A stretch of DNA of 22,384 bases from DALYCO01 sp964535545 (GCA_964535545.1 CAZHUT010000014.1:1-22384), one strand, 5' to 3'. Positions 14,422 through 22,384 are shown, numbered from the stretch's first letter. Program-made: numbers and translations. Notes: generated by a model from the sequence alone, not told the origin.

Positions 14422-16177
14422 ATTCGATAAATCCCCCGCTCTGATGCTCCCACAGATCGGCATACACGCCTTTCTTGCGCAGCAACTTCTTATGGTTTCC
14501 TTCTTCGAGGATGGTGCCGTTTCCAAGCACAATGATTCGGTCCATTTTCTGAATCGTGCTCAAACGGTGAGCAATGACAATTGTTGTCTTCCCTTTCATG
14601 AGTTCATCAAACGCATCCTGGATATATGATTCACTGACACTATCGAGCGAACTGGTCGCTTCATCGAGAACCAGAATCGGCGCATTCTTGAGCATGGCAC
14701 GGGCAATGGCAACACGCTGACGTTCACCACCTGAGAGTTTGATGCCACGCTCGCCCACCAAAGTATCATAACCCTTCGGAAGGGAGATAATGAATTCATG
14801 GGCGTGTGCTTTCTTGGCTGCTTCAATAATCTCTTCATCTGTCGCGTCAGGCTTGCCATAGGCAATGTTCTCTTTAATTGAACGATGGAAGAGAATCGAC
14901 TCTTGCGGCACATACGAAATGATGTTTCTGAGATCATCCTGAAGAACATTTCTGATATCCTGACCGTCAACAGTAATACTTCCGGATGTCACGTCGGAAA
15001 AACGAAGCAGCAATTTTGTGATTGTAGATTTTCCCGCGCCCGAATGACCGACCAGACCGATGCGTTCGCCCGGTTTGATTTCCAGATTGAAGTTGCTGAA
15101 AACATTGCTATTGCCATGATAGTTGAACGAGACGTCATTGAATTGAAGGTGGCCATTACCCATGCGCAATAGTTCAGGATGTTTCGGATCAAGGATATCA
15201 GGAACAGTGTCGAAGATATCAATGATTTCTTGCATCTCTGAAAAAGCCTTCATACTCTTTGTCAGTGAGCGGCCCAAGTTCCAGAGCTGATCGAAGATGT
15301 TATCCATATAGAGCTGGATCAATACGATCATACCAACACTAATCTTTCCTTTAGACCAGTAGTAGACAGAAATGTACGTCACAGCACTGAACAGGAAGAC
15401 CATCATTGTTCCCTGAAAAACATTTTGCACATTGGCGAAATTCCACGCCTTATTGCGTCGGTATTTTTCTTCACTCGTCACATGTTTAAATTCTGCGATC
15501 TCTCGATGCTTGCCGGCAAAAAGCTTGATGTTCATGATATTCACAAAAGCATCGGCAAAACTTCCCGTTACTTTCGAATCCGCTTCGGCTTCTGCCAAAT
15601 CAAGCTTCACTTTCCTGCGGATAAACAGAACAGTGATGAAGATATACACAATTATCCAACTGAACAGGAAAACGGCAATCGGCCATGAAGTCCAGATAAG
15701 CACGAGAAAAACGCCGACCAGGTTTACCAGGGCAAACCAAATGTTGTAACTCAAGATATCATGCGCCGATTCGAACGAACGACTGAAACGCTTTGCTTTC
15801 GCCACCAGACTCCCGGTGAAATTATTAGAAAAGAAGTGATATGAATGATCGATGAGCTTAATGAAAGAATAGTTATGCAAAGACTCAATCATGTCGCTCT
15901 GAAAACGAGTAATGGCATAATCGCCCAGACGGTAAAAGAAATTGAACACAAAGCGAACACCAATGGAGATAATTACAAGCGTAAAAATCCACTGCAACGA
16001 AATTCCTCCGAGCGCATAATTGCTGATGGAATCAATAATCTCCTTATAGATATATGGATTGACGATGCTCGAAAGAACCACACCAAGACCGTAACCAATG
16101 AATACGAGGGCGAATGACCACTTGAATTTCTTGATTTGCGGAAAGAGATACTTCCAAATTCGTTTCAGGGAAAACAT
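14420..16177 (-). CDS. ABC exporter, fused membrane and ATPase domains (MsbA-like)
   Basis: 585 aa half-transporter, expected to work as a homodimer. The type-1 exporter membrane domain (residues 15-310) has six TM helices and is followed by an ATPase domain. It has Walker A GLVGHSGAGKST (374-385), Q-loop SYVPQES (421-427), signature LSGGERQRVAIARAM (481-495), Walker B ILVLDEATSSLD (501-512) and switch histidine IVIAHRLSTI (H537). All catalytic residues are intact. Substrate cannot be read from sequence. As the last gene after a glycan polymerase/ligase and MurJ, a lipid or lipid-linked glycan is likelier than a drug (inference). A weak promoter-like TG-T-TACCAT lies 6 nt before the ATG, so it may also have its own leaderless transcript. 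MurJ ends 39 nt upstream. Confidence 0.94.
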   Translation of the reverse strand: MFSLKRIWKYLFPQIKKFKWSFALVFIGYGLGVVLSSIVNPYIYKEIIDSISNYALGGISLQWIFTLVIISIGVRFVFNFFYRLGDYAITRFQSDMIESLHNYSFIKLIDHSYHFFSNNFTGSLVAKAKRFSRSFESAHDILSYNIWFALVNLVGVFLVLIWTSWPIAVFLFSWIIVYIFITVLFIRRKVKLDLAEAEADSKVTGSFADAFVNIMNIKLFAGKHREIAEFKHVTSEEKYRRNKAWNFANVQNVFQGTMMVFLFSAVTYISVYYWSKGKISVGMIVLIQLYMDNIFDQLWNLGRSLTKSMKAFSEMQEIIDIFDTVPDILDPKHPELLRMGNGHLQFNDVSFNYHGNSNVFSNFNLEIKPGERIGLVGHSGAGKSTITKLLLRFSDVTSGSITVDGQDIRNVLQDDLRNIISYVPQESILFHRSIKENIAYGKPDATDEEIIEAAKKAHAHEFIISLPKGYDTLVGERGIKLSGGERQRVAIARAMLKNAPILVLDEATSSLDSVSESYIQDAFDELMKGKTTIVIAHRLSTIQKMDRIIVLGNGTILEEGNHKKLLRKKGVYADLWEHQSGGFIE

Positions 16178-16216
16178 CCTTACATGGTAACAGGTCTATT
16201 GGAAAATTCCAGTGGA

Positions 16217-17890
16217 TTATTCCTGTCCCGGAATAATGACCTCTGCTTTCCAGAAGCGAGAGTGTACGGCGCGATAAAAGATAGCCAGTTCTTCACTGCC
16301 AAAAAGATACAAAATACCAACAGCGCAACAAATGCCGAACAAGCCCGCAAGAGCGACTTGCAGAGCGACTCCGAGCAATGTGTCGCCGGAAATAATTGGA
16401 GAGATTGCCACAAGTGCAGTATATGATGTGATACCAAGAACAATCGCGCCAGCACATGATGTCCAAATTGTCTTGAGTAATGTACGGAGAATATGTCCGG
16501 AAAAATCAATATGGAAGAACACCCAGAAAAGGAAGAGACTAACAAACTGTCCGACTGAATATGCAATGCCGAGACCGATGACGGTGACATTTGGAACGCC
16601 AATCAAACGGAGTGCTGACCGGGCAATTACCGCGGTTTCAGTGGAACCGGTAGTGTGCGTCAAAACATAGGCAAGGACGCACGTCACAATCCCGCCAATG
16701 AGTGTAAGCATGAAGGGCTTGGCTGTTTTATCAGACGCATAGTAAGCGCGAATAAAAACGAGTGAGAGACTTTGCGCAACAATACCGACAGCCAAGACTG
16801 CAAAGAGCGCCGCGGTGATGCGCGTGTCATTCCATGAGAGCGCATGCGTTCCATACACGATACGCACAATATGGGCACGCAGAACGATGAAGAATGCCGT
16901 GATTGGCAGCGACCAGAAAATAATCTGCTGCGAAGCCGATCGGATGAGTTCCAAAAATTCGTCTTTCTTCCCTGCTGCATATTTTTCAACCAGACTTGGA
17001 AATGCTGCAATCGCATACGAAACGCTGATCATTTGAATCGGCACACTTTGCAGATTCATTGCAAAAGTGAGAATTGAAATGCTGCCAGTCGAAAGATTTG
17101 AAGCGATTGCGGTAAGAATGAGCGTAATGATAGTGCTCATTGCCAACGTCAGAGTTCGAGGCAAAGCAATTTCGATAATTTCTAAAAGTTCTTTGCCGGA
17201 AATTGCGAATGTGATGCGTGGCCAGAAATTGAGTTGGGCTACGACTGGAAGCTGGATGCCCAGATGAAGTACGGCACCGAGTACGACACCGTATGCCAAA
17301 CCATAAATGCCGAAGATCGGATATAGAACGAATACGCCGAAGACAATACCGAGGTTGTACATTACAGGAGCAAGGGCATAGACAAAAAATTTCTTATGAA
17401 GCTGAACGACACTGCCAAGTAGATTTTGAATACCAAGAAGGATTGGCGACAGGAGCATGATACGGCTCATGGTGATGAGCATATGCTTCCCTTCAGCCGG
17501 AAATCCTGGGGCAATGATATCAGCAATCCATGGCATGATGATTGCCAATATGCCACACACAACCAACATGGTCATGAGAAATGCAGTAAAAATGCGATCC
17601 ATGAACGCGCGCGCATCTTCATGACTTCCCTTCTGAGTTTTCTCAACGAGAAACGGAATGATTGCAGTCACTGCTACCAGTGATGCCAGCACAGTGAATA
17701 CAAGATCCGGCACACGAAATGCCGCGTAATACACATCGAGCGAGAGCGACGGCCCGAGGTGCGAAACCAAAGCTCGGTCTCTGACGAGACCGAGCAATTG
17801 TGATGCAAGCGAGAAGATTCCGAGCAACAACGCAGCTTGGTGAATGCTACCGTACTGCTTGCGTATCAGTTGGAAAAGCCGGCTTACCAT
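16217..17890 (-). CDS. murJ: Lipid II flippase MurJ (MviN)
   Basis: 557 aa, about 14 TM helices, MOP superfamily. The N-terminal region IFSLASQLLGLVRDRALVSHLG and the following LDVYYAAFRVPDLVFTVLA are the conserved MurJ start, with the Arg residues of the first helices present (VRDRA, FRVPD). Family knowledge: it carries lipid II across the membrane for peptidoglycan synthesis. The length is slightly above the usual 510-530 because of the C-terminal part. Three bases separate its ATG from the TAG of the upstream polymerase/ligase gene, so they are co-transcribed. A weak purine stretch (GAAGG) lies about 12 nt upstream of the ATG. A teichoic- or capsule-type substrate is a less likely alternative. 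Confidence 0.93.
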   Translation of the reverse strand: MVSRLFQLIRKQYGSIHQAALLLGIFSLASQLLGLVRDRALVSHLGPSLSLDVYYAAFRVPDLVFTVLASLVAVTAIIPFLVEKTQKGSHEDARAFMDRIFTAFLMTMLVVCGILAIIMPWIADIIAPGFPAEGKHMLITMSRIMLLSPILLGIQNLLGSVVQLHKKFFVYALAPVMYNLGIVFGVFVLYPIFGIYGLAYGVVLGAVLHLGIQLPVVAQLNFWPRITFAISGKELLEIIEIALPRTLTLAMSTIITLILTAIASNLSTGSISILTFAMNLQSVPIQMISVSYAIAAFPSLVEKYAAGKKDEFLELIRSASQQIIFWSLPITAFFIVLRAHIVRIVYGTHALSWNDTRITAALFAVLAVGIVAQSLSLVFIRAYYASDKTAKPFMLTLIGGIVTCVLAYVLTHTTGSTETAVIARSALRLIGVPNVTVIGLGIAYSVGQFVSLFLFWVFFHIDFSGHILRTLLKTIWTSCAGAIVLGITSYTALVAISPIISGDTLLGVALQVALAGLFGICCAVGILYLFGSEELAIFYRAVHSRFWKAEVIIPGQE

Positions 17891-17893
17891 ACG

Positions 17894-20275
17894 CTATTTT
17901 GCCTTCGGCTTCGTAGTTGTTGGTTTGGTAGTGGTCTTTGCTTCATCTCCGGTAGTTGTAGAGTCAGATTTTTCCGGAATTGGAGTAACACCAGAGTTCA
18001 TGCCATCAAGCGGAGCCTTGCCTGCATTCAAGTTCTCAACAATTTTTGTAATCGTCTGATTGTCAGGAAGTGCTTTCTGTAATCCGGCAAAGACCTGCTT
18101 TGCTTCATCAACACGGCCAACTTTTGAGTATGAAAGACCGAGCATGTAGTGCGTGTTCAAGACAGTTGGGTCAAGCGTAATAGAACGTTCAAAGGCAGAA
18201 ACAGCGCCAGTGAAATCGCCACTGTCATATTTGAAGACGCCAAGCTCCAAGAAAACAGACGCATTGCGAGGATCTGCAAGAGCTACTTGTTCGAGCTGCT
18301 TGATTGCAGTTGTACTATCGCCATCGGCTGCTTCAAGTTCCGCCAAGAGGAAGATGCCGGCAATAAAGTTTGGTTTCTTTTCAAGAGCTGCCTGTATGAT
18401 TGTTTTCGCTCCATCATGATTCTTGTTATCAATTTCAAGCTTAGCCTGTAACAGGTCAATATCAGGATTGTGCGGAGCAGCTTTTGCAGCCTGTGCAAAT
18501 GCGGCTTTTGCGTTGTCATATGCACCAGCAATCTGAAGCGGCAAAACTTTCTGATACAACAAGCCAAGATTAGTCCAGTTGGAAGGATTGGTGCTGTCGT
18601 ACGAGATAGCCTGACGGGCACTTGCCTCGCCGGCAGTAAAGTAATTCTGGAATTCAGATTTGATGATATCCTTGGAGAGGGATGCGTTGTTCAACAACTT
18701 GCCGAGCTCGCTCAGCGAAAGCGCGGAATGTGCTCGGTAATACACATCAGCTGGATACAGTGCGATCGCTTTGACCATGAGGTCATCAGCAGTAGAAAGA
18801 TCTCCTTTAGCAGCTAGAGCCTGAGCTCGAGTATACATGGCCATCGAAACAAATTTTTCTCCGCCTGTGAAGAGCGTATAAAGTGAGCCGAGTAACAGAA
18901 TAACGAGCAATGCAATAGCAAAGAAGCTATGTCGTGGGTCCTTGAGGAAGTATGTCTGTCGAGCAGGAATGCGACCGCTTGAACTCAAGATGCCTATAAA
19001 GATACCTGAAGCAGCAAATGCAAATGTCAGGCCCACGATTCCCGGATTGTATACCACGGCCATAATCCATCCATATACAGCAACCGTAAATGCAGAAACC
19101 AAATACATATGTGTTCTTCGTTCAGGACCAGGACGCAGTACATGAAAGACGCCAGCGATCAGAAATAGAACGAGGAAAATAATCAAACACAGTGTGCCAA
19201 CCAAACCAGTCGTAGTAAACAGTGTCGGAATAAAGCCCGAACCTGAGTTGAATTCTGTGCTCCAGAAATTGGTGTAGATAATTGATTTTGGCTGATTGAG
19301 ATACCATGCGTTGGCAAAACGATCAGGACCGGCGCCGAGAATCGGATGCTGCTTGAATGTCTGCCAGAACACATGTGTCGTTGAACTGACAGAAGGACGG
19401 ATTTCAGTCTGTGCCAAGCCAAGTTTCTGTCCGACAAAATTTGCAATAAGCGGATTGGCCAAGAAGAAAAAGAGTGACAAGATCAGAACGGCAAACGGAA
19501 CTGCTGGGAATGTATAATATTCTTCTTCCTCATTTGTGCGAAGGACCATGATTGAGTACACAAAAATCAAAAGTGCGACAAAGCCAACGATGGCCCACGC
19601 CAGGGTAAAATTAATGAGTACCAAAAAGAGTATAGAAACTACTCCCAATATACCGCCAAACATTTTTGCTCGGCGTGACAACGCCATGAACTGAAATGCG
19701 AGCATGACTGTGACAATTACGAGACCATACCAGATTGCGAGATCATTCCACTTGCCTACTGTATTTGAAAACGCAGTATAGAATGTGCCGAGATTCAAAT
19801 AACGCGCACCGGCAACCAGATAGATGACTTGAAAGAAAGAAAGCGCGGCAGTGGCAATCCAGGCAATTTTGATGACTGTGATTATTTTTCGTTCAGAATT
19901 CAAATAGAGTGCAGAACCAGCGAAGATCAGGGCGAGTATGGTCATACCAACAACGGTACCGCTGTTTGCAAACAAACCGGAGAGAGAAACTTTCCAAGCG
20001 GGTGAAAAGAATGCCGAAAGCAAGAACGCAACTGGCAGCAAGAGCCCAAATGCAATGATCGGAGTTTTTGGGACACTGATGCTTCCCTGCACCATTCGAG
20101 CAATGATCCAGCACACAAGTGCAACAATGACGCCAAGAGCAATGAAATACGTTTTGCCGATTTCAACACCGAAACCCAAGAACGGCACGAAGAAAATCGG
20201 TGAAAGTCCGAGGACAACAATAAGGATGTTCGACGCGAGACGGTCAAAAAACGCTGCTTTTGATGATTCTTGCAT
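17894..20275 (-). CDS. O-antigen ligase/polymerase-like membrane protein with C-terminal TPR domain
   Basis: 793 aa. Residues 15-470 contain about 12-13 TM helices with the Wzy_C/WaaL-type periplasmic loop signature KQHPILGAGPDRFANAW (308-324). Residues 475-750 are tetratricopeptide repeats (YTRAQALAAKGDLSTADDLM, ALYPADVYYRAHSALSLSEL, FKYDSGDFTGAVSAFERSIT, HYMLGLSYSKVGRVDEAKQV). The last 25 residues are a Thr/Lys-rich, probably disordered tail. Inferred role: polymerising or ligating lipid-linked glycan outside the membrane, with the TPR part holding the acceptor or a partner. It could also be a protein O-oligosaccharyltransferase of the PglL kind, which shares this fold and sometimes TPRs. 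It is the first gene of the operon with murJ and the ABC exporter. Confidence 0.9.
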   Translation of the reverse strand: MQESSKAAFFDRLASNILIVVLGLSPIFFVPFLGFGVEIGKTYFIALGVIVALVCWIIARMVQGSISVPKTPIIAFGLLLPVAFLLSAFFSPAWKVSLSGLFANSGTVVGMTILALIFAGSALYLNSERKIITVIKIAWIATAALSFFQVIYLVAGARYLNLGTFYTAFSNTVGKWNDLAIWYGLVIVTVMLAFQFMALSRRAKMFGGILGVVSILFLVLINFTLAWAIVGFVALLIFVYSIMVLRTNEEEEYYTFPAVPFAVLILSLFFFLANPLIANFVGQKLGLAQTEIRPSVSSTTHVFWQTFKQHPILGAGPDRFANAWYLNQPKSIIYTNFWSTEFNSGSGFIPTLFTTTGLVGTLCLIIFLVLFLIAGVFHVLRPGPERRTHMYLVSAFTVAVYGWIMAVVYNPGIVGLTFAFAASGIFIGILSSSGRIPARQTYFLKDPRHSFFAIALLVILLLGSLYTLFTGGEKFVSMAMYTRAQALAAKGDLSTADDLMVKAIALYPADVYYRAHSALSLSELGKLLNNASLSKDIIKSEFQNYFTAGEASARQAISYDSTNPSNWTNLGLLYQKVLPLQIAGAYDNAKAAFAQAAKAAPHNPDIDLLQAKLEIDNKNHDGAKTIIQAALEKKPNFIAGIFLLAELEAADGDSTTAIKQLEQVALADPRNASVFLELGVFKYDSGDFTGAVSAFERSITLDPTVLNTHYMLGLSYSKVGRVDEAKQVFAGLQKALPDNQTITKIVENLNAGKAPLDGMNSGVTPIPEKSDSTTTGDEAKTTTKPTTTKPKAK

Positions 20276-20312
20276 AAATGCTAAAAGGCTTGGATTAGAT
20301 AATAACCCTCTT

Positions 20313-20318
20313 AGTATA
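20313..20318 (-). promoter_or_regulatory. -10 box upstream of the ligase/TPR gene
   Basis: TATACT on the minus strand, 37 nt before the ATG at 20275, in the 63-nt gap after leuS. The 17-nt-spaced -35 position (TAGTCT) is poor, and no terminator is visible after leuS, so read-through from leuS is also possible. Confidence 0.35.
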
Positions 20319-20338
20319 CTCCAAAAGAATACTGAAGA

Positions 20339-22384
20339 CTACACTACTATATTCACAAGTCGGCCTGGAACGTAGATGACGCGCTTGATCTCTTTATTCT
20401 CGATCCATGGNNNNNNNNNNNNNNNNNNNNNNNNNNNNNNNNNNNNNNNNNNNNNNNNNNNNNNNNNNNNNNNNNNNNNNNNNNNNNNNNNNNNNNNNNN
20501 NNNNNNNNNNGTTCGCTTCATGTACGGTTCGGCCGTAGGAACAAGTTTGAGGTCGTACAAGAATTTATGCCAGAAACGAGAATACAGCAGATGCAGCGTC
20601 GTGTGCTCCATGCCGCCGTTATACCAATCAACGCCATGCTTCATCCAATAGTTCAGCGCTTTCTTTGACGCAAATTCTTTTTTGTTTTTTGGATCAGTAT
20701 AGCGAAGGAAGTACCACGAAGAACCCGCCCAGTTCGGCATCGTATCAGTTTCGCGTTCTGCTTTGCCTTTGCATTTTGGGCATTTTGTTTTTACCCATGA
20801 AGTGATTTCCGCCAGCGGAGATTCACCATTATCAGTCGGTTCATATTTCTTCACTTTTGGAAGCGTAATCGGCAATTCTTTTTCAGGAACAGGAACCCAG
20901 CCGCAAGATGCGCATTTAACCATCGGAATCGGCTCGCCCCAGTAACGCTGGCGAGAAAAAACCCAGTCACGAAGCTTGTATTTTGTGACGAGTTTGCCGC
21001 CCACTGCTTCGGTGATTTTCTTTCGTGCTTCAGCTGAATCAAGATCGGTAAATTCACCGGAATCAACCAAAATTCCATCATCAGTAAAAATATAGTCGGG
21101 ATTATTGATCAGCGTAACAGAGCGAGCGCCCTCGATGACAGTAAAGTAATCTTTCAATTCATTGGCTTTTTTCCAGACAACATTGTGAATCGCCAATTCT
21201 TTTTCATCAATTGGATCGCGCTCTTCATCAATAAGATCAAAGAACATGAACTTGAAATGCGCACGGCGATTCTGCTTTTTCACTCGATGATAAAAGAAAC
21301 TCTGCAGCGTTACCTTTGGATCGCGAACAAATTTCACATTTTTATAGCCTGTTTCTTCATGAATTTCTCGAAGTGCTGCTTCAACAAGATCTTCCCCTTG
21401 TTCAACACCGCCAGTAACCAATCCATGCATTACATGCGTTTTCCAGTCGGTTGTAAGGTATGTATTATCTTTTGGGTTGCGGATGATTGCCGCTATTGCA
21501 GTGCGAGTAACAAATGGCTCGTTTGGTTTAATGGTATCTTCACCGCCGCGATCCTCCCAGAATTTTTCATCAACAACGATTTTGGTCGGCAAATTGTATT
21601 TCTTTGCAAAAGCATGATCGCGCTCGTCATGTGCGGGCACGGCCATAACCGCTCCTGTTCCGTATGAGGCGAGTACGTAGTCGGCAATCCATACCGGAAC
21701 AAATTCTCCAGTTGCTGGATGCTTCGCTACAATTCCTTCAAGCGCAACGCCTGTCTTTTCTTTTTCTTCGGCAGTGCGTTCGATATCAGTTTTGTTTTTT
21801 ACTGATTTGATGTACGCCTCAACAGCTGCGCGGTTTTTTACCTGCGACAAAAGCTGCTTTACGAGCGCGTGTTCAGGCGCAAGCACAACATACGTCACAC
21901 CAAACAAGGTGTCAGCGCGAGTTGTAAATACTTCAATCGGATGTGTTCCCGTCATCCATGGAGCAACTTCATTCTTGAGGCATTCCATGAATACAGAGTA
22001 TCGTTCTTCAACAGTCTGATTCCCCTTACATACGCCAGTTATAGCGTCAGACAACAAACATTCCGTCGGATACCCATCCCAGAATTTTCCTTTGATTCTT
22101 TTTTGATGAAAAATATATTCGCGTTGTGTAGAAGATGTTTCTTTTGTGCCATGCTCATCAGTATATGCAAGCGCAAAAATAAAGTGCGCTTTTGAATCAC
22201 CGACTTTCTTCAACCACTTCTGGAAAAATGCGATTACTTCTTCATCAGTCGCGCGGTCGCTCTTTGGATTGGCCTCCTTGCGCATGTGGGTAATAATGCC
22301 ACCATCCTTCGGCCACTTTTCAACCCAAAAAACGTTATCAGTAGAAAGTGTCGGGATACCGGTCTTCTTGAAATAGAATTCCGC
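20339..22384 (-). CDS. leuS: Leucyl-tRNA synthetase with inserted Nudix domain and Ham1-like segment (partial)
   Basis: Class I synthetase that charges tRNA-Leu; incomplete at its 5' end (window edge) and interrupted by the N gap. Counting visible residues from the edge: 1-141 resemble a Ham1/ITPase-type NTP pyrophosphatase. Residues 150-265 are the CP1 editing domain, with VFTTRADTLFG and GTGAVMAVPAHDERD intact. Residues 288-425 are a full Nudix domain. Residues 430-624 are LeuRS again: DDGILVDSGEF, LRDWVFSRQRYWGEPIP, two CxxC pairs (491/494 and 535/538, probable zinc site), ETDTMPNWAGSSWYFLRYTDP and GGMEHTTLHLLYSRF. After the gap the final VIYVPGRLVNIVV matches the usual LeuRS end. The KMSKS loop and anticodon-binding domain fall in the gap. 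The ATG at 22285 is internal, because the frame is open to the edge. Confidence 0.93.
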   Translation of the reverse strand, partial: AEFYFKKTGIPTLSTDNVFWVEKWPKDGGIITHMRKEANPKSDRATDEEVIAFFQKWLKKVGDSKAHFIFALAYTDEHGTKETSSTQREYIFHQKRIKGKFWDGYPTECLLSDAITGVCKGNQTVEERYSVFMECLKNEVAPWMTGTHPIEVFTTRADTLFGVTYVVLAPEHALVKQLLSQVKNRAAVEAYIKSVKNKTDIERTAEEKEKTGVALEGIVAKHPATGEFVPVWIADYVLASYGTGAVMAVPAHDERDHAFAKKYNLPTKIVVDEKFWEDRGGEDTIKPNEPFVTRTAIAAIIRNPKDNTYLTTDWKTHVMHGLVTGGVEQGEDLVEAALREIHEETGYKNVKFVRDPKVTLQSFFYHRVKKQNRRAHFKFMFFDLIDEERDPIDEKELAIHNVVWKKANELKDYFTVIEGARSVTLINNPDYIFTDDGILVDSGEFTDLDSAEARKKITEAVGGKLVTKYKLRDWVFSRQRYWGEPIPMVKCASCGWVPVPEKELPITLPKVKKYEPTDNGESPLAEITSWVKTKCPKCKGKAERETDTMPNWAGSSWYFLRYTDPKNKKEFASKKALNYWMKHGVDWYNGGMEHTTLHLLYSRFWHKFLYDLKLVPTAEPYMKRXXXXXXXXXXXXXXXXXXXXXXXXXXXXXXXXXXPWIENKEIKRVIYVPGRLVNIVV
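20411..20510. other. Assembly gap (100 N) inside leuS
   Basis: Exactly 100 N, the usual placeholder for a gap of unknown size. Comparison with ordinary LeuRS proteins suggests roughly 250-280 codons (KMSKS loop, anticodon-binding domain, most of the C-terminal domain) belong here, so the true distance should be about 0.8 kb. The frame agreeing across the Ns is chance. Confidence 0.95.
21110..21523 (-). other. Nudix hydrolase domain inserted in LeuRS
   Basis: The Nudix box is complete: G-x5-E-x7-REIHEETGY at 21412-21344, with the metal-binding REUxEE glutamates present. It is preceded by a beta strand TAIAAIIRN and followed by LQSFFYHRV, HFKFMFFDL and VVWKKANEL, the usual strands of the fold. 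LeuRS sequence flanks it on both sides in the same frame. Confidence 0.85.
21962..22384 (-). other. Ham1/ITPase-like segment upstream of the LeuRS editing domain (partial)
   Basis: Pattern match only. GIPTLSTDNVFWVEKWP corresponds to the P-x-x-x-DDSGL region of Ham1/RdgB, ATDEEVIAFFQKWL to the helix that follows, and KAHFIFALAYTDEHG to the R-A-x-F-x-x-x-L-A-Y-x-D strand. KGKFWDGYPTECLLSD resembles a degenerate G-W-D/GYDPIF loop. The N-terminal part is outside the window. Confidence 0.5.

Noticed and set aside
22283..22285. ATG at 22285 as the start of leuS
   Set aside because: The same frame is open to the window edge, and the residues before it continue the Ham1-like pattern. The catalytic HIGH region must also lie upstream.
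1..22384. CRISPR array, insertion sequence, integrase or prophage genes
   Set aside because: No regularly spaced direct repeats, transposase motifs or terminal inverted repeats flanking a gene were seen.

Overview
The window looks like part of a metagenome-assembled genome from the Candidate Phyla Radiation (Patescibacteria, probably a Parcubacteria-type lineage). This is inferred from gene content: a short secreted peptidoglycan-binding protein with a Gly/Ser-rich linker and a GC(x)PGYLF-type cysteine motif, many lone glycosyltransferases and polytopic membrane proteins, a single-TM FtsB/DivIC-like protein, and almost no Shine-Dalgarno sequences. A 100-N scaffold gap (20411-20510) supports a draft assembly. 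TGA is not read as glycine in any confident gene, so an SR1/Gracilibacteria code is not indicated.

Layout, left to right; almost everything is on the minus strand. Positions 1-62 hold a tRNA-Arg(CCT) cut by the left edge. Then come a glutaredoxin-like gene (113-352) with its own terminator, and a secreted Tyr/Gly-rich, fibronectin-like, peptidoglycan-binding protein (452-1447). A three-gene membrane unit follows (5708 to 1548): a GT-C-type glycosyltransferase, a second GT-C-like polytopic protein and an orphan membrane protein. Next are a GT2 glycosyltransferase (5761-6678), a divergent plus-strand GT2 gene broken by an apparent +1 frameshift (6734-7730), and a four-gene run FtsB/DivIC - Wzx-type flippase - DPM1/GtrB-type GT2 - GT4 (11459 to 7711). 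A 36-aa membrane ORF (11547-11657) converges with lepA (11769-13580) over a large hairpin. Then come an unrecognised 191-aa protein with a palindromic leader (13676-14251), and a run of O-antigen-ligase/TPR protein - MurJ - ABC exporter (20275 to 14420). The right end is leuS (20339 to the edge), cut by the gap and by the window edge.

The common theme is building and exporting cell-surface glycan. GT2/GT4/GT-C enzymes assemble lipid-linked sugars, the Wzx-type and MurJ flippases and the ABC exporter move lipid-linked intermediates, and the Wzy/WaaL-type protein could polymerise or ligate them. FtsB, MurJ and the peptidoglycan-binding protein link this to wall growth and division. lepA, leuS and tRNA-Arg are translation housekeeping genes.

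The most unusual item is leuS. A complete Nudix hydrolase domain lies inside the LeuRS reading frame, and a second segment resembling the Ham1/ITPase (non-canonical NTP pyrophosphatase) fold lies just before the editing domain. That would put two nucleotide-cleaning folds in one tRNA synthetase. A second recurring signal is -10 boxes only 4-9 nt upstream of start codons with no Shine-Dalgarno, which suggests frequent leaderless mRNAs.
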